In this document: positions 45,871 to 57,900 of the stretch, in pieces
Layout of the letters: every line of letters begins with the position of its first letter
Numbering within the stretch: position 1 is the stretch's first letter
DNA from: Hirsutella rhossiliensis
Lineage: Eukaryota; Ascomycota; Sordariomycetes; Hypocreales; Ophiocordycipitaceae
Reading direction: 5' to 3'
Length of the DNA stretch: 64,000 nucleotides
Assembly (NCBI RefSeq): GCF_020360975.1
Contig: NW_025408667.1
Span: 4,216,001 to 4,280,000, forward strand
Notes under the pieces: generated by a model
Database searches by the model: none
The model's input: only the letters and a program-made list of their open reading frames with translations
Told to the model about the DNA's origin: nothing
Position numbers and translations under genes: made by a program

Positions 45871-47289
45871 TTAGGGCGCCGTGTCTGGTCCGACGGCCGA
45901 CCTCGCCCGAAGCTTGCGGGGCTCATCTCGCCCATCACTGTCGCGACCGACTGGCGCAGTAGCGGCGGCCTGAAGCCGCTGGGAGCGGGCGGCGATGCGG
46001 GCGCTTCGACGAAGCTTGGGAGCCCGCTCGGAGGAGGGAAGTTTTGTTGCTGGAGCCGCTTCCTCGTGCTCCTGGCTGCGACTGCGCCTCGGCGGTGACG
46101 GCCGCGTGGGAAAGGTTGCTGCATCCTGAGGATGCGGTTGGCCAGGTTGAGCCTCCTGTACCTCAGGAGAAGCTGAGTCACGTCTGGGATACAAAGTGCG
46201 GCACCATTCTTCGCATTGTGAAAGACTCAACTTCAACGGCGAGCGCCTGCGCGCCGTGGGCCGGGGCGTTGGGGGCGGGATGGCCTCCAACGCGTCGATT
46301 TCCGACGGCGAAAAGTCGAGGTCCATGGTTGTCCACTCCTCGGGCTCGGACAATGGGGACTCGTTCTCCCACTTCCACCCAAGGTCACTGACTCTTTTGC
46401 TTTCGTTCCACCTTTCCGCGACATAGGCCAGGTGATTTTCCTTGTAATGCGATCTCGCACTTTCGGGAACGCGGCTCAGCCGTGTCCTCTCCTCTTCTCC
46501 TTCCAGGTAGAATGTATACCACGGGCGCGAGGTGATGAAATCCTCGGCGGCCGCCTTGCTGGCATCTGCGGCAAGACTGTTTCGTGGTCGCAGCGGACTC
46601 CATTGGCCGCGACGCAGGCCCTGGCGTCGGCGCATTGCGCGGGAGTTGGGGTGTTGAGGGAGCAAGGGCCCGTGACGATCAGCACCACAACTGGGCGAAT
46701 CGCCCTGCCATTTCCATTTCCAGAGCCAGGAATTATCCCGCGTCTGCTCGTCGACGCGGCCGGGGATTCCCCACTCGGGATTCCAAATGCCAAGGCGCTG
46801 CCATCGCTTCCTGATGTGATGCCTGGTGAAGACATTGAGCCGCAGACTGCCGTTTCGTCTGACAAACATGTCGTGGAGTTTCCGGTTGTCCCTCGCTATG
46901 GGCGTGGATAACAGGATGTGGTAGGCTTCGCGCCTGTAGCGACTCCCGGGGTTGTAGGCGTCTTGCCACATCTCAAAGTGTTTTTGGGTCTCGATCAGTT
47001 CTTCTTGGTTGAGAGGTTCGTCAATGAGCAAGTCCAGCTCGGCAATCTCCGCCTCTGATAACGGTTCATGCAAGAAGCGATGAAACTCGTCCTCTCCAGG
47101 GGTTGACGGCGACTGACAAAGCGGCGGCTCCTCGCGGTTGAATCGTCGCTCGCGAATCTTCTCGAGAAGCTCCGTGTTGTTTGCCAGGTGTCGTAGTTCG
47201 GGCATGACAAGCTCTTGCAGCGACCGATGACCCAGCTGGTTGACGGAAGCGTTGCCCATTATGGGACTGAGATCGAATGTCGGGAGCAT
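45871..47289 (-). CDS. Orphan basic protein of unknown function
   Basis: Intronless 472-codon frame with ATG at 47289. I do not recognise a domain. The N-terminal half looks folded and charged, with HEPLSEAEIAELDLLIDEPL, HFEMWQDAYNPGSRYRREAYH and a Trp-rich segment WQRLGIWNPEWGIPGR. The middle has RPWYTFYLEGEEERTRL and WKWENESPLSEPEEWTTMDL. The C-terminal 130 residues are low-complexity, Pro/Ser/Arg-rich, with a nuclear-signal-like basic cluster (KLRRSARIAARSQRLQ). Composition and codon use look coding over the whole length, and no frame of similar length competes on the other strand. It is divergently paired with the kinase gene across 804 bp, which may give shared regulation. No function is assigned; a nuclear or chromatin-linked protein is only a guess from the basic tail. 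Confidence 0.7.
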   Translation of the reverse strand: MLPTFDLSPIMGNASVNQLGHRSLQELVMPELRHLANNTELLEKIRERRFNREEPPLCQSPSTPGEDEFHRFLHEPLSEAEIAELDLLIDEPLNQEELIETQKHFEMWQDAYNPGSRYRREAYHILLSTPIARDNRKLHDMFVRRNGSLRLNVFTRHHIRKRWQRLGIWNPEWGIPGRVDEQTRDNSWLWKWKWQGDSPSCGADRHGPLLPQHPNSRAMRRRQGLRRGQWSPLRPRNSLAADASKAAAEDFITSRPWYTFYLEGEEERTRLSRVPESARSHYKENHLAYVAERWNESKRVSDLGWKWENESPLSEPEEWTTMDLDFSPSEIDALEAIPPPTPRPTARRRSPLKLSLSQCEEWCRTLYPRRDSASPEVQEAQPGQPHPQDAATFPTRPSPPRRSRSQEHEEAAPATKLPSSERAPKLRRSARIAARSQRLQAAATAPVGRDSDGRDEPRKLRARSAVGPDTAP

Positions 47290-48093
47290 GGCGGGCTAGG
47301 AGAAGATGTTTCTTGGGGGGAAGAGAGATGGTGAACTGCAAAGGGGGAGCGATGGGGGAAAGAGTTATATTCAATGTTGGTCTGGCGGCAATCGTCGATC
47401 CAAGCAAGGCGCTTTGTCGGGGACGCCGAGTGACACAAACGACGCGCTATTATTGGCACAAAGATGGCGACAGTGAAGGTATCCAACAGCGATGCACACA
47501 CCCCCTCTAGCAAATTGTTTTGTGGTGCATCTTATGGGTCGCTTGTGCGCCTTTGTGGACGTGCCGCGGGACCCCACGGGGCTGAAGGATTTCATGTTTG
47601 CCCTTTGAGTGTGCCAACATGAAGGCAGCCAGCAGGTCAATACGAAGAGCCTATCAGTTCTCGTGCCTTGTGAGGAGTGATACAAGTGCGTGATCTGTGC
47701 TGGCCGTCTGCTTATGCCACCCCTGTGAATGGGCACCTACTCTGAACCCCTGAGCATGGAGGGATGCGGCCAGGCTCAACACATCGCGGAACGGAATCAA
47801 GCAAGCTGTTTGCACCAATTTCTCATTCTCCATCTTGTCCTTCCAACTGTTGCCTTTACGCATTCAAAGAGGATACGCGTATTGATTGATCGACTTGAGG
47901 CTTGGAAATCAAAGTTGGTGGCTCAAACAGGAGCCAGCAGCCGTACCTATAGCCCTACAATGCTTCGTATAGATACATCCTCCTCTTCCAGTTCCTCCCT
48001 GATACTCTAGTTGCTCACTCAATTTGCCAATTGCTCCCTCGATCCTCCAGTTGCTCCCTCGATCCTCCCCGTCACGCCCTCCTCTTCGGAGCC
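47290..48093. promoter_or_regulatory. Divergent promoter of the orphan and kinase genes
   Basis: An 804-bp region between two outward-facing starts. Just before the kinase start, about 48030-48069 holds a tandem duplication of a TTGCTCCCTCGATCCTCC unit, with a decayed further copy upstream. Confidence 0.5.
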
Positions 48094-50017
48094 ATGGTTC
48101 GCCCCGTCAACCCGTCAACACTTTTCCACCTCGAGCCGGCTGATGAGAGAACGAGAGATATCACCAATCACCAAGACAATGCCCCTTTCATCTCCATGAG
48201 CTCCGAAGGCCAGCCATCTCTTGAAATCGGCTACCATGTATCGTCGCGGCCCCGCGGGGGTCGCATCATCGCCAAGCTCGGCCGTGGTACTGAGGCAGAC
48301 CTAGTTCTGCTGGCCAAGAACATCGCCCTGGTCCACATCGCCTTCGAGGTTCATCCCGAATCTGGCGCGATCCTTCTCTGCGTCCGTGCTGACAAGATTC
48401 GCTCCGTCACGGTCCACCCTCGCGGGCTGAGACCCGACGGCGATTTCCGCCAGCTGGTCTTAGTCCCAGGGGAGCGGTATGACATATCCATTGGAGAAAT
48501 CTCTCGACTCAACTTCCACCTACGATGGAGGCTGGAATCTCCACCAATGCCACAAGCTGTAGAAAACGGCTTCCGGGAAGCCCAAGCACGAACCGTTCAT
48601 CTCCGTTGCGCCAAGACTGAATATGGCAACGATTCTACCGTACGGTCTTGGTACAACACAAGGCTCCCATCGAAATCAGGGAACGTCATCAGAGATGCAC
48701 TGCAGGGTGGGAAAATAGGTGATGGTGGCTCCGGAACGGTTTATAGTGCCATCGACTTGGACTCTGGGCACTTGATCGCGGCCAAACGCGTCATTCCCAG
48801 GAATGAAAGGGAACGGGCGAGGCTCCACAGGGAAATCAAAACAATGGCGACGCTAGACCATGTAAGTCTCTGTCTTCGAACGATCTCTAATATACGGGCT
48901 TTCAGGCAAGCATAGCTTGCCATGCTCTGTACCTGAGGTGGAATCACTAACACCGTGTCCCTGGACGCCCAAGCCACATGTCATCGACTTTCTTGGCTGG
49001 GGAGAAATACCGGGCAATCCAGACGGTGTTCGAATCTTTTTGCCACTCCGGCATGGGAATTTCCTCGACCTCATCTCTCTGCTCAAGAAGCCAGAGGAGC
49101 CTTTCATTTTCCAGGTTGCCTTTGAGATGCTATCGGCTCTAGATTACTTGGCCTTGCGCAACCTATGCCACCGAGACGTCAAGCCGGCCAATATCCTTTG
49201 CGAAAGGAAGAATGACGGTACATACATCTTTCAACTTTCTGATTTTGGGCTTGTCGACCACCAACAACTCGCTCAGTCGGTTTGCGGAACTAGCGTTTTC
49301 ACGGCCCCTGAGGTTCTTGACGGTGGTGGCTTAGAGAAGAGTCACCAGTCTCCAAAGATGGACGTGTGGTCTCTCTTTGTCACGCTCGCTGGCATCATGA
49401 CTTGGACCGACTTTGACCAAGACAAACTCGGTGCCTGTGGCTATCCTCGAGTTCTGGATTTTGTTGAAGACGTGGCAGTTAACACCCTTCCTTTTCTGGC
49501 GGCCATGGCCCGCCAGGACCCCGAGAAAAGAGCTTCGGCGGCCCAAATTCTCTTTTTCAACTTCGGCGGCCACGGACTGACGACTAGTCGCCTGGCGATA
49601 AGTCCTATACAGCCTATGGAGGCAGCTCCGGTAAATACCACAGCACTCGCTTGAACGGCGTCACAGGCCGCGCCGGATCCCCAACTGACCATGACACAGA
49701 CGACTTCACCTCCCACTCGCAGCCTCTTGACGCCCGCCGCAGGTGTTCCGGCACCGAAACGCTGGGAGAACCGGCAGGCGGCGTCATCGCCACCAGCATC
49801 GGAGCCAAGGACTGCATTCACTTCGAGTCCATCGACAGTCAGAGTAGCCCCCCCAACACCGTCGCGGCGTCGGCATCCCTACGAAAGGATGTCCATGGTA
49901 AGAACTCGCGCGATGCGGCAACGAGAGTGGCGAGATAGCATGCCCAGCCAATCTGACCCCGACGAAATGGACTTCACGTGGGACATTGAGGCGACAGACG
50001 AACGTGAGGTCAGGTAA
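48094..50017 (+). CDS. Ser/Thr protein kinase with N-terminal FHA-like region
   Basis: Three exons, 48094-48861, 48974-49630 and 49700-50017, about 580 residues. Intron 1 ends in AAG, with a perfect CACTAAC branch site 25 bases upstream, and joins TLDH to PHVIDFLGW. The kinase domain (about 203-455) has all catalytic elements: glycine loop IGDGGSGTVY (207-216), Lys231 in AAKRV, an alpha-C Glu near 247, HRDVKPANIL (Asp324), DFG (346-348) and TAPEV. It should be active. Residues about 45-150 resemble a weak FHA fold, with a LGRGTEADLVL strand pair followed by LVHIAFEVH, so phosphopeptide binding as in Chk2-type kinases is possible but unproven. The C-terminal tail (about 476-580) is basic and disordered and rests on the last intron. 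It is divergently paired with the orphan gene. Substrates unknown. Confidence 0.85.
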
Positions 50018-50661
50018 AAGTATAGTCCAACTGCCATGCGAAGCGACAGGGCCTCAACTGATTCCGTGTCTCGGCATTTACAGTCCTCTGCTGATGTTGG
50101 GTGGTCGATGACCGACTGTGCACTCGCGCTGTGCTGCCCACGCCCAAAAAATATGATTCGCGCCTTGGCGAAGCTGCTTTCAACCATGGGCATGGTAGAA
50201 CGTCTCGTGATCTTGAAAGCAAAGCATGCAATTCATCGTTGTGAGGGTACATAGAGGCGTGGGACGCTGGTGGTTAGATTACCTGTGTGTATGCGGCGCC
50301 GAGTATTTCTGCCTTAATGGTCCAGGGTTCATGTGAGCTGGAAATGGAGAGGGAGGCAACGGGATATAAAAGTGGTTATGGCAGAAGAAGTATTGAATAG
50401 ACGTCATGGAGCCTGATCGACTTGACATGCCCAATATGGTGCACGCAGTAAATCCCTCGGCCAGGCTGCCAACCCAACCAAAAGAGTTAGAGGAGTTCAA
50501 AGGGTAGGTCGCCATGTTTCGAGGGCAGAGAGGCTCGCGAAGGGAAAACCAATCTTGTCACGCCGATGCAAAAGATCAAGGTCTAGTATATCAGATCATG
50601 AGACTGCAAATAGGCTATTTGACTACTCGAATCGGCTGTGCATCAACCTGACCCCTGAGCT
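50018..50661. other. Convergent spacer
   Basis: About 640 bp between the convergent kinase and SDR genes. Nothing is recognised beyond 3' ends. Confidence 0.55.
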
Positions 50662-51897
50662 TTAGCTTGACAGCGCTGATCGAAGATCCTCCGTATTCAT
50701 TGCAACGCTATCTTCCAACGACGTCCATCCAGGTCGGCCCAGCCGCCTCAGCAGTTCCTCGGCACGGTCTTTGGACGCCACGGTAACGACACGCTTCCCG
50801 CTGGCAAAATTGTCGTGGAACTTGCGGTCGGGGTTCTGCTTGCGGAGAATATCCAGCACCTGGTCCCAGTTGAACGAATCCACAATGCCGAAGACGCGCT
50901 CGCTCTGCACGTCTTGACAAACGGCTGCAGCAACGTGAAGGCGGGCCGTGTCCTCGACGTCGACAAAGGGCACTGTTGTTCATATGAGTTAGCCGCATCT
51001 CTTGGGCACAATGGGGGCGCGCATGGCATACTGGGCGCCCAGAGCCACTCCGGAACTCTCTCCCCTTTCCACAAGATGGCGATGGTTTCCGTGGAAGAGG
51101 CATGTCCCTGGTTAACGGGGTCGAGACTTCTTCCCAGGTTGAAGCTTGGCAGCACTGCAGTATTTTTTAGCACATCTTCAGTGTGCATGACGGCTCTCCT
51201 CCGCTTACCTGTGTTGACAGCCAAGTCCGGTCGCTTGCCCTTGTTCTCCTCGTGAAACTTCCAGACCGCCTTCTCCTGCTCAACCTTGCTCGCAGAGTAG
51301 ACAGCGCCGCTGCGCTCGGGGGTATACGGAGGGGGTGCCCAGGCCGCCATGACGACGCCATCATTCCAACTCTCATTGGTGACAACTGGAGACTCCTCGA
51401 CTGACTGATGAGGAGCCGCTGCATCCTTGGAAGAAGTAAGGATGAAGCGCTTGACGCTGGTTTCCTTGTATGCTGCTTTGAGCGCATTGAGAGCGCCAGC
51501 GACCGCCCCTGGAATCACCTGCTCGGGGTCGGGGCTGAAACTGAGGATAGATGCGACGTGTATAACAGCCGAGACACCTTGGCCAAAGGAGCATCAACGA
51601 GGGGCTACTACCAACCTTCTCCCCCCAACGTCAGGAGAGCTTACCCTTGACGGCCTCGTCTAGTGCCCCCTGGCAAGCAATGTCGGGGACGGCGAGCAAC
51701 TCGAAGCGGTCCATGCCGTACTTGGTTTCAAACAGAAGGCGGAGCCAGTCACACTTGGCCACGTCACGGACTGTGCCCCGGACGTTGAAGCCGAACTGGA
51801 GGAACTGGTTGGCGACGTGGGAGCCGACGAGACCGTTGGCACCCGTCACCAAAATGCGGGATCCCGGTGGGATTGCCAAGTTATCTGGAAGGGCCAT
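50662..51897 (-). CDS. Extended short-chain dehydrogenase/reductase (Gre2/dihydroflavonol-reductase-like)
   Basis: Four exons, 51897-51645, 51577-51209, 51154-51032 and 50972-50662, give 351 residues with every junction phase-consistent. The N-terminus has RILVTGANGLVGSHVANQFL (TGxxGxxG, residues 18-25), an NADPH-type Rossmann start. The catalytic pair is YSASK (Tyr178, Lys182), with the SS of FILTSSKDAA upstream. The intron between WAP and FVDVEDTARLHVAA carries a GCTAAC branch point. Intron 1 ends in AAG. Family role: cytosolic NADPH-dependent reduction of aldehydes, methylglyoxal or flavonoid-like ketones; the substrate is not readable. Its upstream region has several GTAC-centred motifs near 52370-52440. 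It lies in the same direction as the FAD oxidase 1.3 kb away, which could be coincidental. Confidence 0.9.
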
Positions 51898-53156
51898 GGC
51901 GATGGTTTTTGACTGCGCGATGGCTTCAATTTGCGACAAAGGTTGCTAATACCCGGTTCTCGTGATGAACTGGCTGAGCCTACACGGTAAAATGCCCGAC
52001 TGCACTCTTCGTACGCTCGCTCCAGTGACTCGGGGTTTCAACTCGATTTATATAACCTCCGTACTGGGGCGGATGACAAATGCCAAACTCGTTTGTCGGG
52101 CGAATTCAACAGCTGCTGGTCGCGACTCGCGACTCGCGGCTCGGTCGCGAGTATTCGCACCTTGACACAAGTAGACAAGGCTTCCCTTTCCGTACGGCCA
52201 ACAGTAAGGGCTGAGGGGCGCTTTTGGACAAGTTTCAAGAATCCGAAAGAGCAGCTTAAATTCACAAGTAACAGTTGGCAGATTTGCTCGACAATGGCTG
52301 GATCGCTCTCATTATTGGCTGCGGCTAAGATCCTCGTCCGAGTCGCTGGACAAAGCGGACCGTCACGTACTTGATACAGTACGTTACACATGTACGGTTT
52401 ACTGGTTCGTTATCAAGCATCAAGTACGAGTACAGGTGCTGGAAACACGCGACCTCGTGCGGCGCGCCTGAGCTTTTGGTTCTGAGAGGCTTTGGCTACA
52501 TGCCGTGTAAGCAACGGGGAGATATCCGACCGTGATTTGTGCGGTTGAAGGACCATTACGCCCCCTAGCCCTGTGCTGTTTCAGATTGATCGGGTTACGC
52601 TCGTCGCCCCCACTGTGTTCGATGGGGGTCGCTTCGGCCTTTTGTGGTCTTGTCGTCTTGTATAAATGGCCAGGGGGGGCCGGCCGCTAGACACGACTGG
52701 AGGACACTGGAAGAGCCGGCTAAACATGTCTGTGATGTTTTACATTTACAGATCTTTCATTTGTTCAAGTCAAGTCCCGACGCTTCCTGTGAACATACCT
52801 CCAAAGCTCCCCAAGTTCTGTTCAGCTTGCGGCCCACGTACTGAAGGAACTATCTTGAGAAACTTGCTCCTAGTGTTGGCGTCAGGCTGCAATGACAAAG
52901 TCGCTGACGTATTACCGTGAAATGTGCTTCCCTCGGGACACATGCTGAGCGGCGGTCATAGCATCATTGCCCCTAAGACCTCACGTTAAAATTTCGCCGC
53001 CCTTCCTCTCCAGTGCTGTGTCTCTACTCTCCGAGTACGCTCTTCTAATTCATTCCCAAGCCAAATTATGGTGTCGGTCTATTTTTGTTGCCAAGTAGGG
53101 ACCGCATCAGTGGATGTCTCGTGCCTTGAGAGGCCGGCAACTTGTCTGCAAGTCTG
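51898..53156. other. Spacer upstream of the SDR gene
   Basis: About 1.26 kb. It contains short repeats of CGCGACT near 52119-52152, several GTAC motifs at 52368-52436, and no supportable gene. Confidence 0.5.
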
Positions 53157-54943
53157 TCAACGACCCGATCTGCACATTCTTCCGCCCCTGCTGACGACCC
53201 AGTCCTCACTCCCCACATTGGCCACGCCGTAAAGCACCCCCTCGGGGTCGTATTTCTTCTTAATCGCTCGCAGCCTCGGGTAGTTGGCCCCGAAGAAAGT
53301 GTTCTGGAAGTCGCGCTGCTGGAAGTCGCCCTCGTTCATGTAGGCCCCGGCTCCAGGGGTGGCAGCCTCTATGATGGGCTGGATGTCTCGCGTTATTCTG
53401 TTTTGTTGCTCAAACATGTGCTCAATTGGCGCCTCAAAGTCGAAAGGGAGCATGAGTACCGCAGACACAATCGAGTCGCGCCACTGAGGCAGGACCGAGT
53501 TGGCACCGTCCTGGCCGAAGCGGGTAACGTTGATACCAAAGCCGTTGAACGTAACGCCCATGTCAACAAGTTGGCGCACCGTCGGCGTGAGACGGGGTAG
53601 CACCGAACGCGGGATCAGACGGCCACCGAGGAGTGTTGTGCCGACCGGGAGGTTGCCGGCGGGTAGAGGGCCTACATAGTGAACGTAGTGTTCGAAATAG
53701 CTGGGAAATTCTGTGAAATTTGACGAGACGACAAGGCCGTTAGAGCTGGCAGAAACAGAGTCCAAGAAGGGCCGGACGAGAGCTTGGGCCTCGGGCTTTG
53801 TCTTGTTGTAAAATGTGATGCCTTGACTGTGTATGCTGCCTTTGCTGATGGAGTAGAAGACAAAGCCGCCCGAGTCGGCCATCCGGGTAACGGCTTTGTG
53901 AAATTCATCCAAGATGTCGTAGATTTTATCAGGGTTATTCTCGGGCGCCTCGATGCTGAAGCTGGCGCCGCCGACTTTTGCATCGAGGTGGGCACGGATC
54001 GTAACAGAGACGACAATGCCGTAGGTGCCGCCACCACCGCCGCTCAAGGCCCAGTAAAGGTCTTGGTTTTCCGCGCGTGACGCCGTGACGAGGCGGCCCG
54101 AGGTCAAGACTACGTCAAAGGACAGAGTGTTATCCGCAGCCATTCCATACACAGAACTGAGGGCTGAATGGCCGCCGCCTTGGATATAGCCCCCCGCGAG
54201 GCCGACGCTGGGGCACCCTCCCGACACGATGACCAGGCCGGCTCGGTTAGCGGCCTCGGCAGCTTCGTGGCCCAAGGTTCCGGAGCCGATTCTCAACGCC
54301 TTGCCTGTATAGTGCTTGTCTTTCCAGTCCAGAATCCGGCTGCCCTTAAGGTTGTGAGTCCTCACCGCGAGGGCGCCTGCTCCCGTGGACCGGCCATTAA
54401 AGTCGTGGCCGGTATTGCGGACGAGGAAGCGGATGTTGTGCTTCCGGGCGAAGGCGAGAGCTGCTGCTATGTCTTCCGGGCCCCGGGCATCAACGGCGTA
54501 TTTCACGTAATTGCCCAGAGTACAGGCTGAGGACCTAGGCTGGAAGGCTTCACAGCTCTGGTTGGCGAATAGTGGCGCCATGACGGAGGAAGAAGACTGT
54601 ATGCTGTGACGAAACTCCGTCAGCGCGTGGTCCTTCGCGGTACATGATACTATAACAATCCAACTTCAACTTACTGAACAACCGGGAACAGCCAGTCCTT
54701 GCGCAGAGCCTCACATGCTCCCTCGTCGTATTGCGGATCATGACAAGGGGAGCCCAAGGGTACCGTGGCAACCAGCCGGCCGCCAACGGTGCTGTTGAGC
54801 CGAGTCCACTCGTTTGGGCGCGGCCAGCAGCTGTCTTGAGGGAGGCATTTGCATTTGCGTTTGCAAGCCGACGGCGGCCTAGAAAGGGCAGCGAGTATGC
54901 TTGAGCCCGCCACTAGAAGCGAGAAGATCAAACGAGGTAGCAT
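53157..54943 (-). CDS. Secreted FAD-linked oxidase (berberine-bridge-enzyme-like)
   Basis: Two exons, 54943-54675 and 54603-53157, 571 residues. The GTAAGT donor and GCTGACG branch fit, and the join is VVHIQSSSSVMAPLF. A signal peptide is visible (MLPRLIFSLLVAGSSILAAL). The FAD-binding PCMH fold shows ARGPEDIAAALAFARKHNIR, RNTGHDFNGRSTG (His156) and the pattern GGCPSVGLAGGYIQGGGHSA. The C-terminus has a BBE motif, with YMNEGDFQQRDFQNTFFGAN followed by YDPEGVLYGVANVGSEDW. Several NxS/T sites suggest a glycosylated extracellular flavoprotein. Fungal members of this group are often called isoamyl alcohol oxidase- or 6-hydroxynicotine oxidase-like; they oxidise alcohols, sugars or secondary-metabolite intermediates. 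Substrate unknown. A role in a small metabolic locus with the neighbouring reductase is possible only as inference. Confidence 0.92.
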
Positions 54944-57900
54944 AATGGCTATACAGGGAAGCGTGCTTGAGGATGAAAAGGGTACGAGGGAAGGACAGGA
55001 GACGTTGATGGGTCTTCATTTTCCTTTAATATACCCTCGCTCCCATTGCCCATTGCCCATACCTCTCCGTCTTGAAGTTTTGCCCATCGAGAACGAGTCT
55101 CCGCTGAGTTGAGCATCACATGTCTCCGTGAGGGTGCGGACCGAGAAGACGCGAGACGGCCGTGAAGACCTCATGACACCTGAGAGGCTAGGTAGGCGGA
55201 CTGGCTCTGAGGGCAAGCACGGAGCGCAATGAACCGCCTCATATCCGTGACTATTGATCGAGAACAGAGATATGAGAGCCTCAAGGCCGACGCACACGCG
55301 CCAGTGGCTCTGCGTTCTCGAGCTTTGAGTCGCGTGTGAGTCGCGTCGGCGGTCCAGAATCGCTACCCTGGTGCACATCCGAGCGATAGCCGAGTGAAAA
55401 GCCTTGAAGATGCTTGTCATGATCGCTTCCTGTCATATATTGAGGCCGGGGGCGTTGGATACCGGATCTGACGGCTTCTGCCTGGCCGAGCTTCTCAAAG
55501 GATAACCTAAACGAGGACCGTCCGTCGAGACCGCAGCTAGTGAGTTCCAGACCAGAAGCACCACAAGGTGAGGAGGGCCGGAGATGGCCCTTGACAGCGT
55601 AGCGCTGCGCCGAGTCAGGCCGCCGTGCCCGGCCGGGGACAGTGGCGACGTAGCTTCGGGAGCGAAATCCTCACGCCCGCCGCCATGGAGGGTCATTGGA
55701 CTTGAGGTAGTCAAGGGTTGCTGTTTTTTGCTTCGGCGGACAGCGCGGCAAGCCGGAGCTAATTGGCAAGGAGAAGGGGGATGGAGAGTGTCTGCGCGTA
55801 AGCGTTGGCCGCGGTTTCCACGAGCTGAATGGCTCGGAGGAGGGGAACATGGAGTCTGGTATCAGAAGCCGGATGGATGACGGAGTGGGCTGCGAGCCAA
55901 ATTGGGCTCGGTGCCGCTCGGTCCGTCGGAGGAGCTGGATCCCTGCCGCGAGGGCCTTGCATGGATATAACGGTGTAAGTGGCTAGCCTGGTAACATTCA
56001 CCCACGTCTTGTCCCTTGCAGTCCCAAATCGTTCAGCGCGGTTTCTGTTTCACTTGCTCTCTTAGGTACGCCCTCGACGACGCCGCAGGTGGAGGGTGTT
56101 GATGACCAGAGCACTGGAGTGCCGGCTGTGGATCGAGACAAGACACGAGTCTACGCCGCCCAGCCGCAGCATCACCAGGGGGGGCGGGGCTCAGGATCTG
56201 ATGCTCCATGTGGGCGACTGATTGCCAGTACCGACGGGCTGGCTGTGGTCTGAGGCACCTCCGATCCGCATGTGCTAGCACTTCTCATATATCGTGCAGC
56301 ACGATGGAATTAGTTGGGCTGCCCTGCGCTGGCGCCTGCATGCACATAATAAACGGCCAGATTCGAGGAGCCGGACCCCACAAGGCTCTTACTTGGAGTC
56401 CCTCCCAGTTCCATCAAATGCAGGGCGGCGTAGCGTCAGTCGCGTTCAGCCCTTTGCCACCCATCCTCGGCTGGCAGTCCAAAAGTGCGTAACGATGCTC
56501 CCACGGGATATCCCAGCCTCGCTGGGAAGAGAGGGCCGCCCGAAACCGGGCCCATCGTTCCAAAACACTGATGCCCTGCACGTTCTATCGACTATTTTGA
56601 TGCCAAGCGTTTGCAAAAGAAAGCGAGGGGGTCAGCAAATTTGGTCGAAAGTGATGCCGAGTGCGAGTGGCCAAGTATACCCCGTGAAATAGAGGCCCCG
56701 ATACCACAATGTTGTGTCCTGGGTCGCTTGGGAAAAAGGATCAACACTGTGTACTCTACAGGAAATCACAACAGCTAATTGAGACGTGTGATGCGTATGG
56801 CGCTGGGCCTTGGTAGGGTTCGTACGTGTTTTGGTTGGGCCGGCTGAACGTCGACGGTCGAAATGATGCTGGATGCCGCAGGTTTCGTGCACGGGCATGT
56901 GATTGAATCTGAAAACAACCTACGCTACTCCGTACGAAGCACAAATATCCGGTCGGGTCATCGTTGACGGGCCTCTCATTTGTCTTGACTGCATCAAGTC
57001 CAGGCTCTACTTTTGAAATGCATCTATCCAATTGTTTCAACGAATCATGACTTTGACTGAGTTCTCGGGACGGAGCCCATGACATGCCACCAGTCTAGCA
57101 ACAGGTCGAGGCTTCGGTTATCTTGGTGTACTAGTTACTACGGCCTCAAGATTTCTCTCCTATTCAAGTGCTGACCGTGGCCTATCTTTCAGAGATGCCA
57201 ACCCTGCGCCGTGAGCCGCCTGTATGCATTCTTTCCAGCGACCTGGGGCTTGGCGGGTCGCTCCGGACGTAGCCGAGACACGTGGAGAATCTGGGAGAGC
57301 ACTCCGTATCCGTAGCATCGGCTCTAGTCCGTTGCGGGACCCACGAGCCCCGGTGCCGGGATCATCGGCCCAGGCTCGTGGGTCCAATGAGGTCACATCG
57401 CAATGAAGCGAATGGAAAACAGAGCGAAAACGAGGTCATGGGCATTGCTTACTTTTGGTTCTAGCCACAGGGCCAGCCGGAAGAGTGAGGTTTTCGATCT
57501 CGAAGGCGATTGGCGACTCCTTTTGTGGGACATTTGAACGAGAGGACCGAGATTGCTCCTGGTGGCACATATCCACGGCCCAAAAAGGGGTGGCGACATG
57601 TAAGCTGCCCAATGTTAGCCACATCAAGATCGGCGCATGTGAACACCGCGTCGTTCGGTAGAGCCAGGTCTGGAGCGTCCTCGTTCCACTCTAGCATGGC
57701 ATTCCATCTTTGGGTTTTGGGAGAACCAACCTCTGTCCGGCGCCACATCGCGCCCTGCCTTTTGCTCACTCGCTCTCGCTCTCGCTCTCGCGTACGAGTG
57801 CACTTTTGAAATTCCGCCCGTTGTTCAAAATCCCCACGGCCTCCGGCCCACGCACACAGCCCAAATATAATGCCACTGCCGATCCCCCGTGAGGCTCAGA

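Noticed and set aside
49631..49666. A 36-bp version of the last kinase intron
   Set aside because: In phase, but too short for fungal introns; the 69-bp version ending at 49699 has a CTGAC branch point and also keeps phase.
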